Below, piece after piece: positions 1 to 6,297 of a stretch of 7,785 bases of DNA. The first letter of the stretch is position 1. The number at the start of each line of letters is the position of its first letter. The stretch comes from an uncultured Oscillospiraceae bacterium. Its GTDB lineage: Bacteria > Bacillota > Clostridia > Oscillospirales > Oscillospiraceae. The notes beneath the pieces were generated by a model. It made no database searches, was not told where the DNA came from, and worked only from the letters and a program-made list of their open reading frames with translations. The stretch is taken from assembly GCA_900758315.1 (NCBI GenBank), contig CAAERF010000380.1, positions 1 through 7,785 on the forward strand. The letters are read 5' to 3'. A program made the translations under genes and the position numbers.

Positions 1-102
1 CACTTTAAGCCTTTAAAGCATAACAATAAAAGAACGAAAAGTAAGTATTCTTTTTGAAATACTGAAAAATCGCCGCACAAAGAGGGGTGCGATGGGAAAA
101 AG
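1..102. other. Gene-free AT-rich left edge
   Basis: No coding region with a plausible start and ribosome binding site is visible here. The first 65 bases or so are much richer in A and T than the rest of the window. They contain only short inverted repeats: CTTTAA at 3-8 with TTAAAG at 13-18, and AGTATT at 44-49 with AATACT at 58-63. It could be the intergenic or promoter region of a gene beyond the left edge. I could not find a well-spaced -35/-10 pair on either strand. Confidence 0.5.
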
Positions 103-142
103 TTGCAGAAACTTCGGCTGCTCGCGTTGGGAACAGCCGGAG
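103..142 (-). terminator. Probable terminator of the DUF2935 gene
   Basis: Read on the minus strand, a nine-base-pair stem (142-134 with 120-112, including one G-U pair) encloses a 13-base loop. It is followed by TTTCTGCAACTTTTT. It begins about 14 bases after the stop codon of the DUF2935 gene, the right place for an intrinsic terminator. The U-tract is broken, so termination may be partial. Confidence 0.55.
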
Positions 143-155
143 CTTTGCGGACAAT

Positions 156-1052
156 TTACGCCTCCAGAAGCCGGATATAGTGGTTGGCCTCCCGGAGCAC
201 GTGGTCGGCCAGCAGAGGCAGGATGAGGGAACAGATCTGACAGTTCTCGATGCCCTGGACGCCGGCGGTTTTGAAGTCCCGGAATTTCCGGGTCAGCTCC
301 AGAGCCTCCTCACAGCGTTCCATGGTCCGGTCATTGGCGGACCGGGACTCGCTCAGCAGCGTTCGGAAGTCCCCGGCAAAGCCGTTTGCGGCCGCGATGA
401 GCTCTTCCTCAGTGGGATCCAGCAGGCCGCGAATGAACAGAGCGTGTTCCATCATAATCCGGTTCCAGAACAGCTCACTGCTGCGCAGATTCTGGAGCGG
501 AACGCCCCGGCCCTTTTCCAGGTGGAGCAGATAGCTGCGGTACAGCCGGGCCTCCCGCAGGATGTGCTCCACCAGCAGGGGATAGTTCCCAGTGAAGATG
601 GTGCAGGCCTTCATCTGGCGCAGCAGCCGCTCCTTGAAGTCGATCAGCCGGTCCACCTGCTGCAGGGCCTCCCGGTTGAGCTGGCGGATCTGGCTCAGCG
701 GACAGCGGCAGGTCCAGTTGTCCACCGAACGCAGGCACAGGGCCTGTTCGGTCAGCTCCTGGTTGATGCGGATCCCGGTCAGGCGCTGGGTCTGCTGCTC
801 GGCGCAGTCGGTGAATTTGGTGACAATCTCTCCGGAATCCAGGACCGGACAGCGGACCACTCCGTTGCTGAGCTGGAGGGCCCGGGCCAGGATGCGCTCA
901 AAGCGCCGCATCAGCGCCTCCGCCTCACAGGCCAGATCGGCGTTGGGCGGCAGAAATCCCGCCATCAGGAACAGGGAGTGCTCCTTCATAATCCGGGCGA
1001 AAAACAGGTGCAGCTCCAGGGAAAACGCCGCAAATCGCTGGTTGTTGTTCAT
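156..1052 (-). CDS. DUF2935 domain protein, two-repeat ferritin/hemerythrin-like
   Basis: A 298-residue soluble protein with no signal peptide or membrane segment. I recognise it as a DUF2935 family member; its function is unknown. It is an internal duplication. Residues 11-33 (SLELHLFFARIMKEHSLFL) match residues 191-211 (SSELFWNRIMMEHALFIRG), and residues 157-175 (YPLLVEHILREARLYRSYL) match 278-296 (LPLLADHVLREANHYIRLL). Each half thus has an E/EH helix and an HxxxE helix. Candidate metal ligands are E13, H25, H163 and E167, and E193, H203, H284 and E288. This spacing resembles helical-bundle diiron proteins, so metal binding is an inference. The start at 1052 was chosen over an upstream in-frame start at 1085 because AAGGAGG lies eight bases before it. 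It is divergent from coaBC and appears monocistronic. I see no clear promoter for it in the GC-rich 1053-1140 stretch. Confidence 0.85.
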   Translation of the reverse strand: MNNNQRFAAFSLELHLFFARIMKEHSLFLMAGFLPPNADLACEAEALMRRFERILARALQLSNGVVRCPVLDSGEIVTKFTDCAEQQTQRLTGIRINQELTEQALCLRSVDNWTCRCPLSQIRQLNREALQQVDRLIDFKERLLRQMKACTIFTGNYPLLVEHILREARLYRSYLLHLEKGRGVPLQNLRSSELFWNRIMMEHALFIRGLLDPTEEELIAAANGFAGDFRTLLSESRSANDRTMERCEEALELTRKFRDFKTAGVQGIENCQICSLILPLLADHVLREANHYIRLLEA

Positions 1053-1131
1053 GGATGTCAACCTCCTTATGTCCATGCGTAACACCCCAGTCTATGCGGC
1101 CGGGCACGGGCCGGGTTCCCGTTTTCCACGG
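1053..1131. other. Divergent intergenic region, DUF2935 / coaBC
   Basis: This stretch separates the DUF2935 gene (minus) from the coaBC promoter (plus). The DUF2935 ribosome binding site (AAGGAGG on the minus strand) is at about 1061-1069. Positions 1098-1120 are very GC-rich, with GGCCGGG twice in close succession. I found no convincing minus-strand -35/-10 pair, so the DUF2935 promoter remains unassigned and could overlap the coaBC promoter. Confidence 0.4.
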
Positions 1132-1160
1132 TTTACAGGGTCCGGGAAATTTGATATACT
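1132..1160 (+). promoter_or_regulatory. Sigma-A-type promoter of coaBC operon
   Basis: TTTACA (1132-1137) and TATACT (1155-1160) are separated by exactly 17 bases. Each differs from the sigma-A consensus at one position. Transcription would start near 1167, leaving a leader of about 30 bases. That leader contains the ribosome binding site GGAGG at 1183-1187, nine bases before the coaBC ATG. Confidence 0.8.
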
Positions 1161-1196
1161 GAGTTGCAATCAAGAAAGAAACGGAGGAACTTCCTC

Positions 1197-2399
1197 ATGT
1201 TGAAGGGAAAAACGGTGGTACTGGGCGTCTCGGGCGGCATTGCGGCCTATAAAATGCCCAACCTGGCCTCGGCACTGGTGAAGCTGGGCTGCAACGTCCA
1301 GGTGCTCATGACCCGGAACGCCACGGAATTCATCACGGCGGTGACCTTTGAAACCCTCACCGGCAACAAGGCTCTGGTGGACACCTTTGACCGGAACTTC
1401 CAGTTCAAGGTGGAGCACGTGGCGGTGGCGGATCAGGCCGACCTGGTGATGATCGCTCCGGCCACAGCCAATGTGATCGCCAAGCTGGCCCACGGCCTGG
1501 CCGACGACATGCTGACCACCACGGTGCTGGCCTGCGACTGCCCCAAAGTTGTGGTGCCCGCCATGAATACCAGGATGTACGACAACCCGGTGACCCAGGA
1601 CAACCTGAATACCCTGCGCCGGTACGGCTGGGAGGTCGTGGAGCCCGCCAGCGGCTATCTGGCCTGCGGCGTCACGGGACGGGGCAAGCTGCCCGAGCCG
1701 CCGGAGCTGCTCCAGACCATTCTCCACCACCTGGCCCACGAGAAGGACCTAGCCGGCAAGCGGGTGCTGGTCACCGCCGGTCCCACCCGGGAACAGCTGG
1801 ACCCGGTGCGCTACCTGACCAACCGGTCCAGCGGCAAGATGGGCTACGCCATCGCCCAGGCGGCGGAGCGCCGTGGGGCGGAGGTGACCCTGGTCTCCGG
1901 ACCGGTGAGCCTGAAGAAGCTGCCCTATGTGGAGACGGTGGATGTGGAGTCCGCCCAGGAGATGTATGACGCGGTGGTGTCCCGGGCGCCAGAGCAGGAC
2001 ATCATCATCAAGGCCGCGGCAGTGGCAGACTACCGACCCGCCACGGTGGCAGAGGACAAGATCAAGAAGTCGGATGGCGAGATGTCCATTCCACTGGAGC
2101 GGACCCAGGATATCATCGGCTACCTGGGCCAGCACCGGAAACCGGGCCAGTTCCTGTGCGGCTTCTCCATGGAGACCCGGGACATGGTGGAAAACTCCCG
2201 CAAGAAGCTGGAGAAAAAGAACATGGATATGATCGCCGCCAACAACGTGAAGGTGGCGGGCGCCGGCTTCCAAGTGGACACCAACCAGCTGACCCTGATC
2301 ACCAGAGAGGATCTGCTGGAGCTGCCGCTGGTGACCAAGGAGGCGGCGGCTGACCTGCTTCTGGACGAGATTCTCAAGCGGATGGGACAGGAACGGTGA
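1197..2399 (+). CDS. coaBC: Bifunctional phosphopantothenoylcysteine decarboxylase / phosphopantothenate-cysteine ligase
   Basis: A 400-residue cytoplasmic enzyme of coenzyme A synthesis, also called Dfp, of normal full length. The C-terminal CoaB part joins 4'-phosphopantothenate to cysteine using CTP; the N-terminal CoaC flavoprotein decarboxylates the product to 4'-phosphopantetheine. CoaC (about 1-180) shows the FMN-binding GVSGGIAAYK (10-19), the catalytic histidine in VEHVAVADQAD (His74), the PAMNTRMYDNP motif (121-131) and the clamp GYLACGVTGRGKLPEP with Cys157. CoaB (about 186-400) begins at KRVLVTAGPTREQLDPVRY and has the NRSSGKMG nucleotide loop (209-216), KAAAVADYRP (272-281), the KIKK lysines (288-291) and NMDMIAANNV. 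All key residues seem intact. ATG at 1197 is preferred to the in-frame TTG at 1164 because of the GGAGG nine bases before it. The stop lies next to the start of the hydrolase gene, so the two are probably co-transcribed. Confidence 0.97.
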   Translation: MLKGKTVVLGVSGGIAAYKMPNLASALVKLGCNVQVLMTRNATEFITAVTFETLTGNKALVDTFDRNFQFKVEHVAVADQADLVMIAPATANVIAKLAHGLADDMLTTTVLACDCPKVVVPAMNTRMYDNPVTQDNLNTLRRYGWEVVEPASGYLACGVTGRGKLPEPPELLQTILHHLAHEKDLAGKRVLVTAGPTREQLDPVRYLTNRSSGKMGYAIAQAAERRGAEVTLVSGPVSLKKLPYVETVDVESAQEMYDAVVSRAPEQDIIIKAAAVADYRPATVAEDKIKKSDGEMSIPLERTQDIIGYLGQHRKPGQFLCGFSMETRDMVENSRKKLEKKNMDMIAANNVKVAGAGFQVDTNQLTLITREDLLELPLVTKEAAADLLLDEILKRMGQER

Positions 2400-2404
2400 G
2401 TGTC

Positions 2405-3109
2405 ATGAGGACAGAGGCATTTTCTCTCTATGACATCCCGGTCCTGCTCTATGGGGAGACGTCCGACCGGGTCTGGCTCCACGTCCACGGCAAGATGGGG
2501 TACAAGGAGGAGGCGGAGCGCTTCGTGGAGCTGGCCTGTCCTCAGGGCTGGCAGGTGCTCAGTCTGGACCTGCCGGAGCACGGCCAGCGCAAGGGCCGTC
2601 CCGAGCCCTTTACGCCCTGTCAGGTAGTGCCGGAGCTGCGAAAGCTGCTGGCGTGGATGCGGCCCAAATGGGAGACCATCGGCCTGTACGCCACCAGCCT
2701 AGGCGTCTGGTTCAGTATGCTGGCCTTCCCGGAGGAACCGCTGGCCCGGGCGCTGTTTGTCTCGCCGGTGGTGGATATGGAAAAGCTGATTCAGAAGCTG
2801 ATGGGCTGGGCCTCGGTGACCGAGGAACAGCTGGAGCGGGAGGGCACCATCCCCACCGAGTTTGGGGAGACCCTGTCCTGGCCCTACTACACCTTTGTCA
2901 AGGAGCATCCCATCCGGCGCTGGGACGTGCCCACCGGCATCCTCTTCGGCGAGCGGGACCACCTGACCGATTTGGAGACGGTGGAGTCCTTCGCCCGGCG
3001 CTTTGGTGCCCAGCTGGAGGTCATCCCCAACAGCCGCCACTGGTTCCAGGACCCCACGCAGCTGGCGGCCCTGGCGGCGTGGACAGAGCGTCAGCTGGCC
3101 CTGTGCTGA
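2405..3109 (+). CDS. Small alpha/beta hydrolase coupled to coaBC
   Basis: A 234-residue cytoplasmic protein with an alpha/beta-hydrolase fold. No signal peptide or membrane helix is seen. Visible parts are the oxyanion-region HGK after strand LHVH (25-30), the strand VLSLDLPEHGQR (51-62), the nucleophile elbow YATSLG with Ser98, the acid Asp185 in FGERDH, and the catalytic His212 in NSRHWF. The elbow is A-x-S-x-G instead of the usual G-x-S-x-G. The substrate cannot be read from the sequence; an esterase, thioesterase or similar activity is possible. ATG at 2405 is chosen because GGTGA at 2395-2399 can serve as a ribosome binding site five bases upstream. A GTG at 2396 overlapping the coaBC stop is a possible alternative that adds three residues. 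It lies a few bases after coaBC, which implies translational coupling and hints at an accessory role in cofactor or thioester metabolism (inference). A strong terminator follows the stop codon. Confidence 0.85.
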   Translation: MRTEAFSLYDIPVLLYGETSDRVWLHVHGKMGYKEEAERFVELACPQGWQVLSLDLPEHGQRKGRPEPFTPCQVVPELRKLLAWMRPKWETIGLYATSLGVWFSMLAFPEEPLARALFVSPVVDMEKLIQKLMGWASVTEEQLEREGTIPTEFGETLSWPYYTFVKEHPIRRWDVPTGILFGERDHLTDLETVESFARRFGAQLEVIPNSRHWFQDPTQLAALAAWTERQLALC

Positions 3110-3119
3110 ACAAAATGAG

Positions 3120-3157
3120 AACGGTACCTGTTGTGCAGTCACAGGTACCGTTTTTTT
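3120..3157 (+). terminator. Intrinsic terminator of coaBC-hydrolase operon
   Basis: A perfect 12-base-pair stem, AACGGTACCTGT (3120-3131) with ACAGGTACCGTT (3141-3152), has a nine-base loop and lies in a run of seven T (3151-3157). It begins 11 bases after the hydrolase stop codon. The T run overlaps the stop codon of the convergent ABC ATPase gene (3156-3158). Transcripts from the right will also form the hairpin right after that stop, with a weaker downstream U-tract (TTCTCATTTTG), so it may act in both directions. Confidence 0.93.
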
Positions 3158-3986
3158 ACTCTTTGGTTGGTACATTGGCCGTGGACAGGAGAATCCGGTC
3201 GTTGTCCAGGGTCCGGCCCACGCCCTGACGGAATTTCTGGAGCAGATCCTCCACCGTCATGTGGGCCCGTTCCTCGCCCTTCACGTCAAAGACGATGCGT
3301 CCGGCGTCCATCATAATGGTTCGGTTGCCCATCTCCAGAGCCTGGGTCATGTTGTGGGTGACCATGAGACAGGTGATGTTCCGCTCCGCCACAATGCTGC
3401 GGGTCAGCTCCAGCACCTTCTCCGCCGTAGCCGGGTCCAGCGCGGCGGTGTGTTCGTCCAGCAGCAGCAGTTTTGGGGTCACGATGGTGGCCATGAGCAG
3501 GGTCAGTGCCTGGCGCTGGCCGCCGGAGAGCAGGCCCACCGGCTGACGCATCCGGTTTTCCAGGTCCATGCCCAGCAGGGCCAGATGCTCCCGGAAGAGC
3601 GCCTTGTCCTTTTTGGAGATGCGGCTGAAAAAGGCGTGCTGGGAGGTGCTGGCCCGGAGATAGGCGATGGCCAGATTTTCCTCAATGGTCATGTGGGGCG
3701 CGGTGCCGCGCATAGGGTCCTGAAACAGGTGCCCGATGACCTTGCTGCGCCGGTGCTCCTTCTGGAAGGTGATGTCCTCACCGTCCAGCTCGATGGTACC
3801 GTCCTCCACGAAGAACGCGCCGGTGATGGCGTTGAACATGGTGGACTTGCCGGCGCCATTACTGCCCACGATGGTGGCGAAATCACCGTCGGCCAGGTCG
3901 AAGTTCAGGCCATCCAGAGCCTTCTTCTCATTGACAGTGCCGGCGTTAAAGGTCTTATGGAGATTGGTCAGCTTGAGCACGGTCAC
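3156..3986 (-). CDS. trpZ: ABC transporter ATPase, predicted tryptophan importer
   Basis: A 276-residue ATP-binding subunit that powers the importer on the inner face of the membrane. All ABC signatures are present: Walker A GSNGAGKST (41-49), Q-loop Gln89 in LFQDP, signature LSGGQ (153-157), Walker B LLLLDE (173-178) with catalytic Glu178, and the H-loop His211 in THN. The insert and sequence style resemble ATPases paired with branched-chain-amino-acid-type permeases. The GTG start at 3986 overlaps the TGA of the permease gene by four bases (GTGA), with AAAGGA six bases upstream, so translation is probably coupled. It is the last gene of the three-gene T-box operon, and its stop lies at the shared convergent terminator. 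ATPase identity is certain. The symbol follows the TrpXYZ naming and rests on the operon context and the UGG T-box. Confidence 0.9.
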   Translation of the reverse strand: MTVLKLTNLHKTFNAGTVNEKKALDGLNFDLADGDFATIVGSNGAGKSTMFNAITGAFFVEDGTIELDGEDITFQKEHRRSKVIGHLFQDPMRGTAPHMTIEENLAIAYLRASTSQHAFFSRISKKDKALFREHLALLGMDLENRMRQPVGLLSGGQRQALTLLMATIVTPKLLLLDEHTAALDPATAEKVLELTRSIVAERNITCLMVTHNMTQALEMGNRTIMMDAGRIVFDVKGEERAHMTVEDLLQKFRQGVGRTLDNDRILLSTANVPTKE

Positions 3987-4951
3987 TCACCGTCCTTTCT
4001 CTGGCCCGCGGCGGCCTGCGCCTTCTGCTGGTTGTACTGCTTCATTCGCCGCCACTTGATCTTCTGGAAGCCCACCAGCTGACGCAGGGTGGGAGAGGCG
4101 ATGGCCACTGCCACGATGAGGGCGGAGACCAGCTTCAGGGCGGAGGCGGGCAGGTTGAAGCGCATGGCGATAGCGACAATGACCCGGTACAGGCAGGAGC
4201 CGAAGATGACGCCCACAATCCGGGTGGGGATGCCGCCCCGGCCCATGAGGGTCTCACCGATGATGAGAGAGGCCAGGGCGATGGTGACCATACCGGTGCC
4301 CATATTGATGTCGCAGGACTTCTGGTACTCACCCAGCAGGCAGCCGGAGAGGGCGGTCATGGCGTTGGCCACGCAGAGTCCCACGATGATGGTCAGAGAG
4401 GGGTTGATGGAGGAGGCCTTTACCATGTCCTCATTGTCGCCGGTGGCCCGGATGGACAGGCCCAGCCGGGTGTGGAGGAACAGGGCCAGCAGGATTCCGA
4501 TCACCGCCACGAAGAGAACTGCCACAATGAGCCGGGACCAGTCGGCCAGCGGAGTGCCCGCCAGCAGGTCTTTGGCCAGGGTAAAGACGGTGGTGGTGGT
4601 GTTCAGGTTGAGGATGGACTTGCCCATGATGAGAATGTTGACGGTGTACAGGCCGGTGTTGACAATGATACCGGCCAGAATGCTCTCCACGCCCAGCTTG
4701 GTCTGGAGGAGAGCGGTGATATATCCGGAGAGGACTCCCGCGCCCATGGCGGCGAGTACGGCCAGAATAGGGTGGCCGGCGATGGCCACGGTGGAGCCCA
4801 CGACGCAGCCCAGCGTAAAGCAGCTGTCGGTGGACAGATCGCAGACGTTGAGCATGGAGAAGCTGAGGAAGAGGGCCAGAGCCACCAGGGAGTAGATGAC
4901 GCCCAGCTCCAGCGCGGTCTGAATGGTACCGAACGTGATAAAGGAACCCAT
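3983..4951 (-). CDS. trpY: ABC transporter permease, predicted tryptophan importer
   Basis: A 322-residue integral membrane protein of the branched-chain-amino-acid/ribose permease family (BPD_transp_2). It has about eight hydrophobic segments, roughly at 15-34, 45-60, 62-82, 90-110, 140-160, 186-205, 222-262 (two) and 270-288. The cytoplasmic coupling region is recognisable as TRLGLSIRATGDNEDM (161-176), the counterpart of the LivH-like GLxxRAxGxN motif. A basic, glutamine-rich tail (about 297-322) follows the last helix. The start at 4951 was chosen because AAAGGAG lies about ten bases upstream. The longer reading frame back to 5050 adds an unrelated basic extension with no ribosome binding site. 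The gene lies 156 bases after the binding-protein gene, a gap holding two hairpins, and its stop overlaps the ATPase start by four bases. The family is clear. The substrate is inferred from the operon's tryptophan T-box. Confidence 0.9.
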   Translation of the reverse strand: MGSFITFGTIQTALELGVIYSLVALALFLSFSMLNVCDLSTDSCFTLGCVVGSTVAIAGHPILAVLAAMGAGVLSGYITALLQTKLGVESILAGIIVNTGLYTVNILIMGKSILNLNTTTTVFTLAKDLLAGTPLADWSRLIVAVLFVAVIGILLALFLHTRLGLSIRATGDNEDMVKASSINPSLTIIVGLCVANAMTALSGCLLGEYQKSCDINMGTGMVTIALASLIIGETLMGRGGIPTRIVGVIFGSCLYRVIVAIAMRFNLPASALKLVSALIVAVAIASPTLRQLVGFQKIKWRRMKQYNQQKAQAAAGQRKDGE

Positions 4952-4992
4952 AGAGAAATAACTCCTTTGTGAGAGATGGAACGGGAGACGGC

Positions 4993-5042
4993 TGTGGCAG
5001 GGAGAAGGGCGGCGGCGGACCGTAACCATTCTCCCTGCCGCA
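4993..5042 (-). repeat. Long hairpin between binding-protein and permease genes
   Basis: GGCAGGGAGAA (4996-5006) pairs perfectly with TTCTCCCTGCC (5029-5039). Three more outer pairs (one G-U) make a 14-base-pair stem around a 22-base loop. No U-run follows it on the minus strand, so it does not look like an ordinary terminator. In the transcript it lies about 40 bases before the permease start and could stabilise the upstream mRNA or attenuate downstream expression. Confidence 0.65.
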
Positions 5043-5054
5043 CCCGGCAAAGGA

Positions 5055-5076
5055 TCAGGGCAGCGATGTGCCCTGA
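5055..5076 (-). repeat. Short hairpin just after the binding-protein gene
   Basis: TCAGGGCA (5055-5062) and TGCCCTGA (5069-5076) form a perfect eight-base-pair stem with a six-base loop. A bulge at 5054 could allow further GG/CC pairs. It lies about 30 bases beyond the binding-protein stop codon. There is no U-tract on the minus strand. Such 3' hairpins often protect the mRNA of abundant binding proteins; that role here is inference. Confidence 0.6.
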
Positions 5077-5107
5077 CCCTCTGCGTTGGGATGGGGGGAA
5101 TTTCGAA

Positions 5108-6190
5108 TTACTCGGTGAAGGATTCCGCAGTCTTGGTCTCTGCCACCTGGGTGCACAGAGGTGCGAACTGCTCCTTGATGGTGTTGAAGTCCAGCTTCAG
5201 GGCTTCGCAGGTCTCGGTGTTGACGGTGGCGATACCGTTGTCGAAGGTCTGAACGGGAGTGGTGGCCGGGTCCTTGCCATTGACCAGGATGTCCACCACC
5301 ATGTCGGCGGTCATCACGCCCAGGTTGGCGTAGTCCACGCCGTAGCCGCAGAAGGCGCCGTTGAGGGCGAAGGAGTCCGCGCCGCAGTAGTGGGGGATGC
5401 CGGCGTTGGCCAGGGATTCATAGATGCTCAGCTCGGCGGTCATGACGGTGTTGTCGGTGGGGGTGAACACGGCGTCCACCTTCTCGGCGATCAGGGACTG
5501 GGCGGCCAGGTTGATCTCGTCGGTGGTGGAGCCGGTCTTTTCGATGTACTTGATGTTTGCCTTGTCCAGATAGGCCTTGGCGTCGGCGATGGGCTGGGTG
5601 GAGGAGTCCTGACCGTTGTCATAGAGCAGGCCCACATAGTCGCAGTCCGGATCGGCGGTGGTCATCAGCTTGAAGATGGCGTTGGTGTCCAGGGCGTCAG
5701 AGGTGCCGGTGATGTTGCCGCCAGGAGCCTCCATGGAGTCCACCAGCTTTGCGCCCACCGGGTCGGAGACGGCTGCGAAGACCACGGGGATCTGGTTGTC
5801 CTCAGTGGCGGTCTGCATGACCACAGCGGTGGGGGTGGCGATGGGGACGATGATGTCCACCTCGTCGGCGATCAGGTCAGAGGCGATCTGGTTGATGACG
5901 GTGGCGTCGCCCTCACCGTTCTGGAAGTAGGGCTTGTAGTCAAAGGTGACGCCCAGCTCTTCGCCCTTGGCGTCCAGCTCGGCCTTGATGTTGTCGGAGA
6001 TCTGGTCCAGAGAGGCGTCGCTGACGTACTGGACGATGCCCACCTTGTAGGTGGTGCCGGTGGCGGTGGCGGAGCCGTCAGCAGAGCCGGCGGCGGAGGT
6101 GGAGCCCGTGCTACCGCCGCAGGCGGTCAGGCCCAGCAGCATGGCGGAGACAGTGGCGCCAGTCAGCAGTTTTTTCATCAGAGATTTCAT
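5108..6190 (-). CDS. trpX: ABC transporter substrate-binding lipoprotein, predicted tryptophan importer
   Basis: A 360-residue extracellular binding protein anchored by lipid. The N-terminus has KK, a hydrophobic stretch and the lipobox LTAC, with the modified cysteine at Cys24. A low-complexity Gly/Ser/Thr/Ala linker (25-46) leads to a periplasmic-binding-protein fold from YKVGIVQYVSDASLD (48-62). Conserved segments include IATPTA (117-122), VFAAVSDPVGAKLV (137-150) and the hinge region around PIADAKAYLDK. This is the ABC_sub_bind (PF04392) type, the family of the predicted tryptophan-binding protein TrpX. The start at 6190 is fixed by AAGGAGG (6200-6206) nine bases upstream and by the signal peptide; the reading frame back to 6325 runs through the T-box terminator and is not translated. 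It is the first gene after a tryptophan-specific T-box, so expression should rise when tRNA-Trp is uncharged. The family is certain. Tryptophan as ligand is inferred from the leader. Confidence 0.92.
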   Translation of the reverse strand: MKSLMKKLLTGATVSAMLLGLTACGGSTGSTSAAGSADGSATATGTTYKVGIVQYVSDASLDQISDNIKAELDAKGEELGVTFDYKPYFQNGEGDATVINQIASDLIADEVDIIVPIATPTAVVMQTATEDNQIPVVFAAVSDPVGAKLVDSMEAPGGNITGTSDALDTNAIFKLMTTADPDCDYVGLLYDNGQDSSTQPIADAKAYLDKANIKYIEKTGSTTDEINLAAQSLIAEKVDAVFTPTDNTVMTAELSIYESLANAGIPHYCGADSFALNGAFCGYGVDYANLGVMTADMVVDILVNGKDPATTPVQTFDNGIATVNTETCEALKLDFNTIKEQFAPLCTQVAETKTAESFTE

Positions 6191-6256
6191 GTTCAGTTTC
6201 CTCCTTTTAGCGATTGCGTTCAAACAGTGCGGGCGATGGAGGTCCGGCAGGGTAAG

Positions 6257-6297
6257 AAAAAAGCAGCCCCTCGTCCTGACTTTAGGACAAGAGCTGC
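6257..6297 (-). terminator. T-box-controlled intrinsic terminator
   Basis: On the minus strand GCAGC (6297-6293) pairs with GCTGC. The inner UCUUGUCCU pairs with AGGACGAGG (one bulged G, some G-U pairs), and six T follow (6262-6257). Its 5' arm is the same sequence used by the 3' arm of the antiterminator (6281-6293), so the two folds exclude each other. It lies about 65 bases before the trpX start codon. Confidence 0.92.

Noticed and set aside
87..1082. Long plus-strand open frame antisense to the DUF2935 gene
   Set aside because: It has no ribosome binding site and its translation has no recognisable family. The minus-strand frame has clear repeats and a strong ribosome binding site. GC-rich third positions keep the opposite frame open.
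1098..1120. Repeated GGCCGGG as a possible operator
   Set aside because: The repeats are short, in a GC-rich stretch, and not symmetrically placed around a clear promoter; chance is likely.
3003..4082. 359-residue plus-strand open frame
   Set aside because: It overlaps the hydrolase end, passes through the strong terminator and is antisense to the ABC ATPase. It has no family signature.
4089..4895. 268-residue Met/Arg-rich plus-strand open frame
   Set aside because: It is the antisense shadow of the membrane permease; its composition is that of reversed hydrophobic codons.
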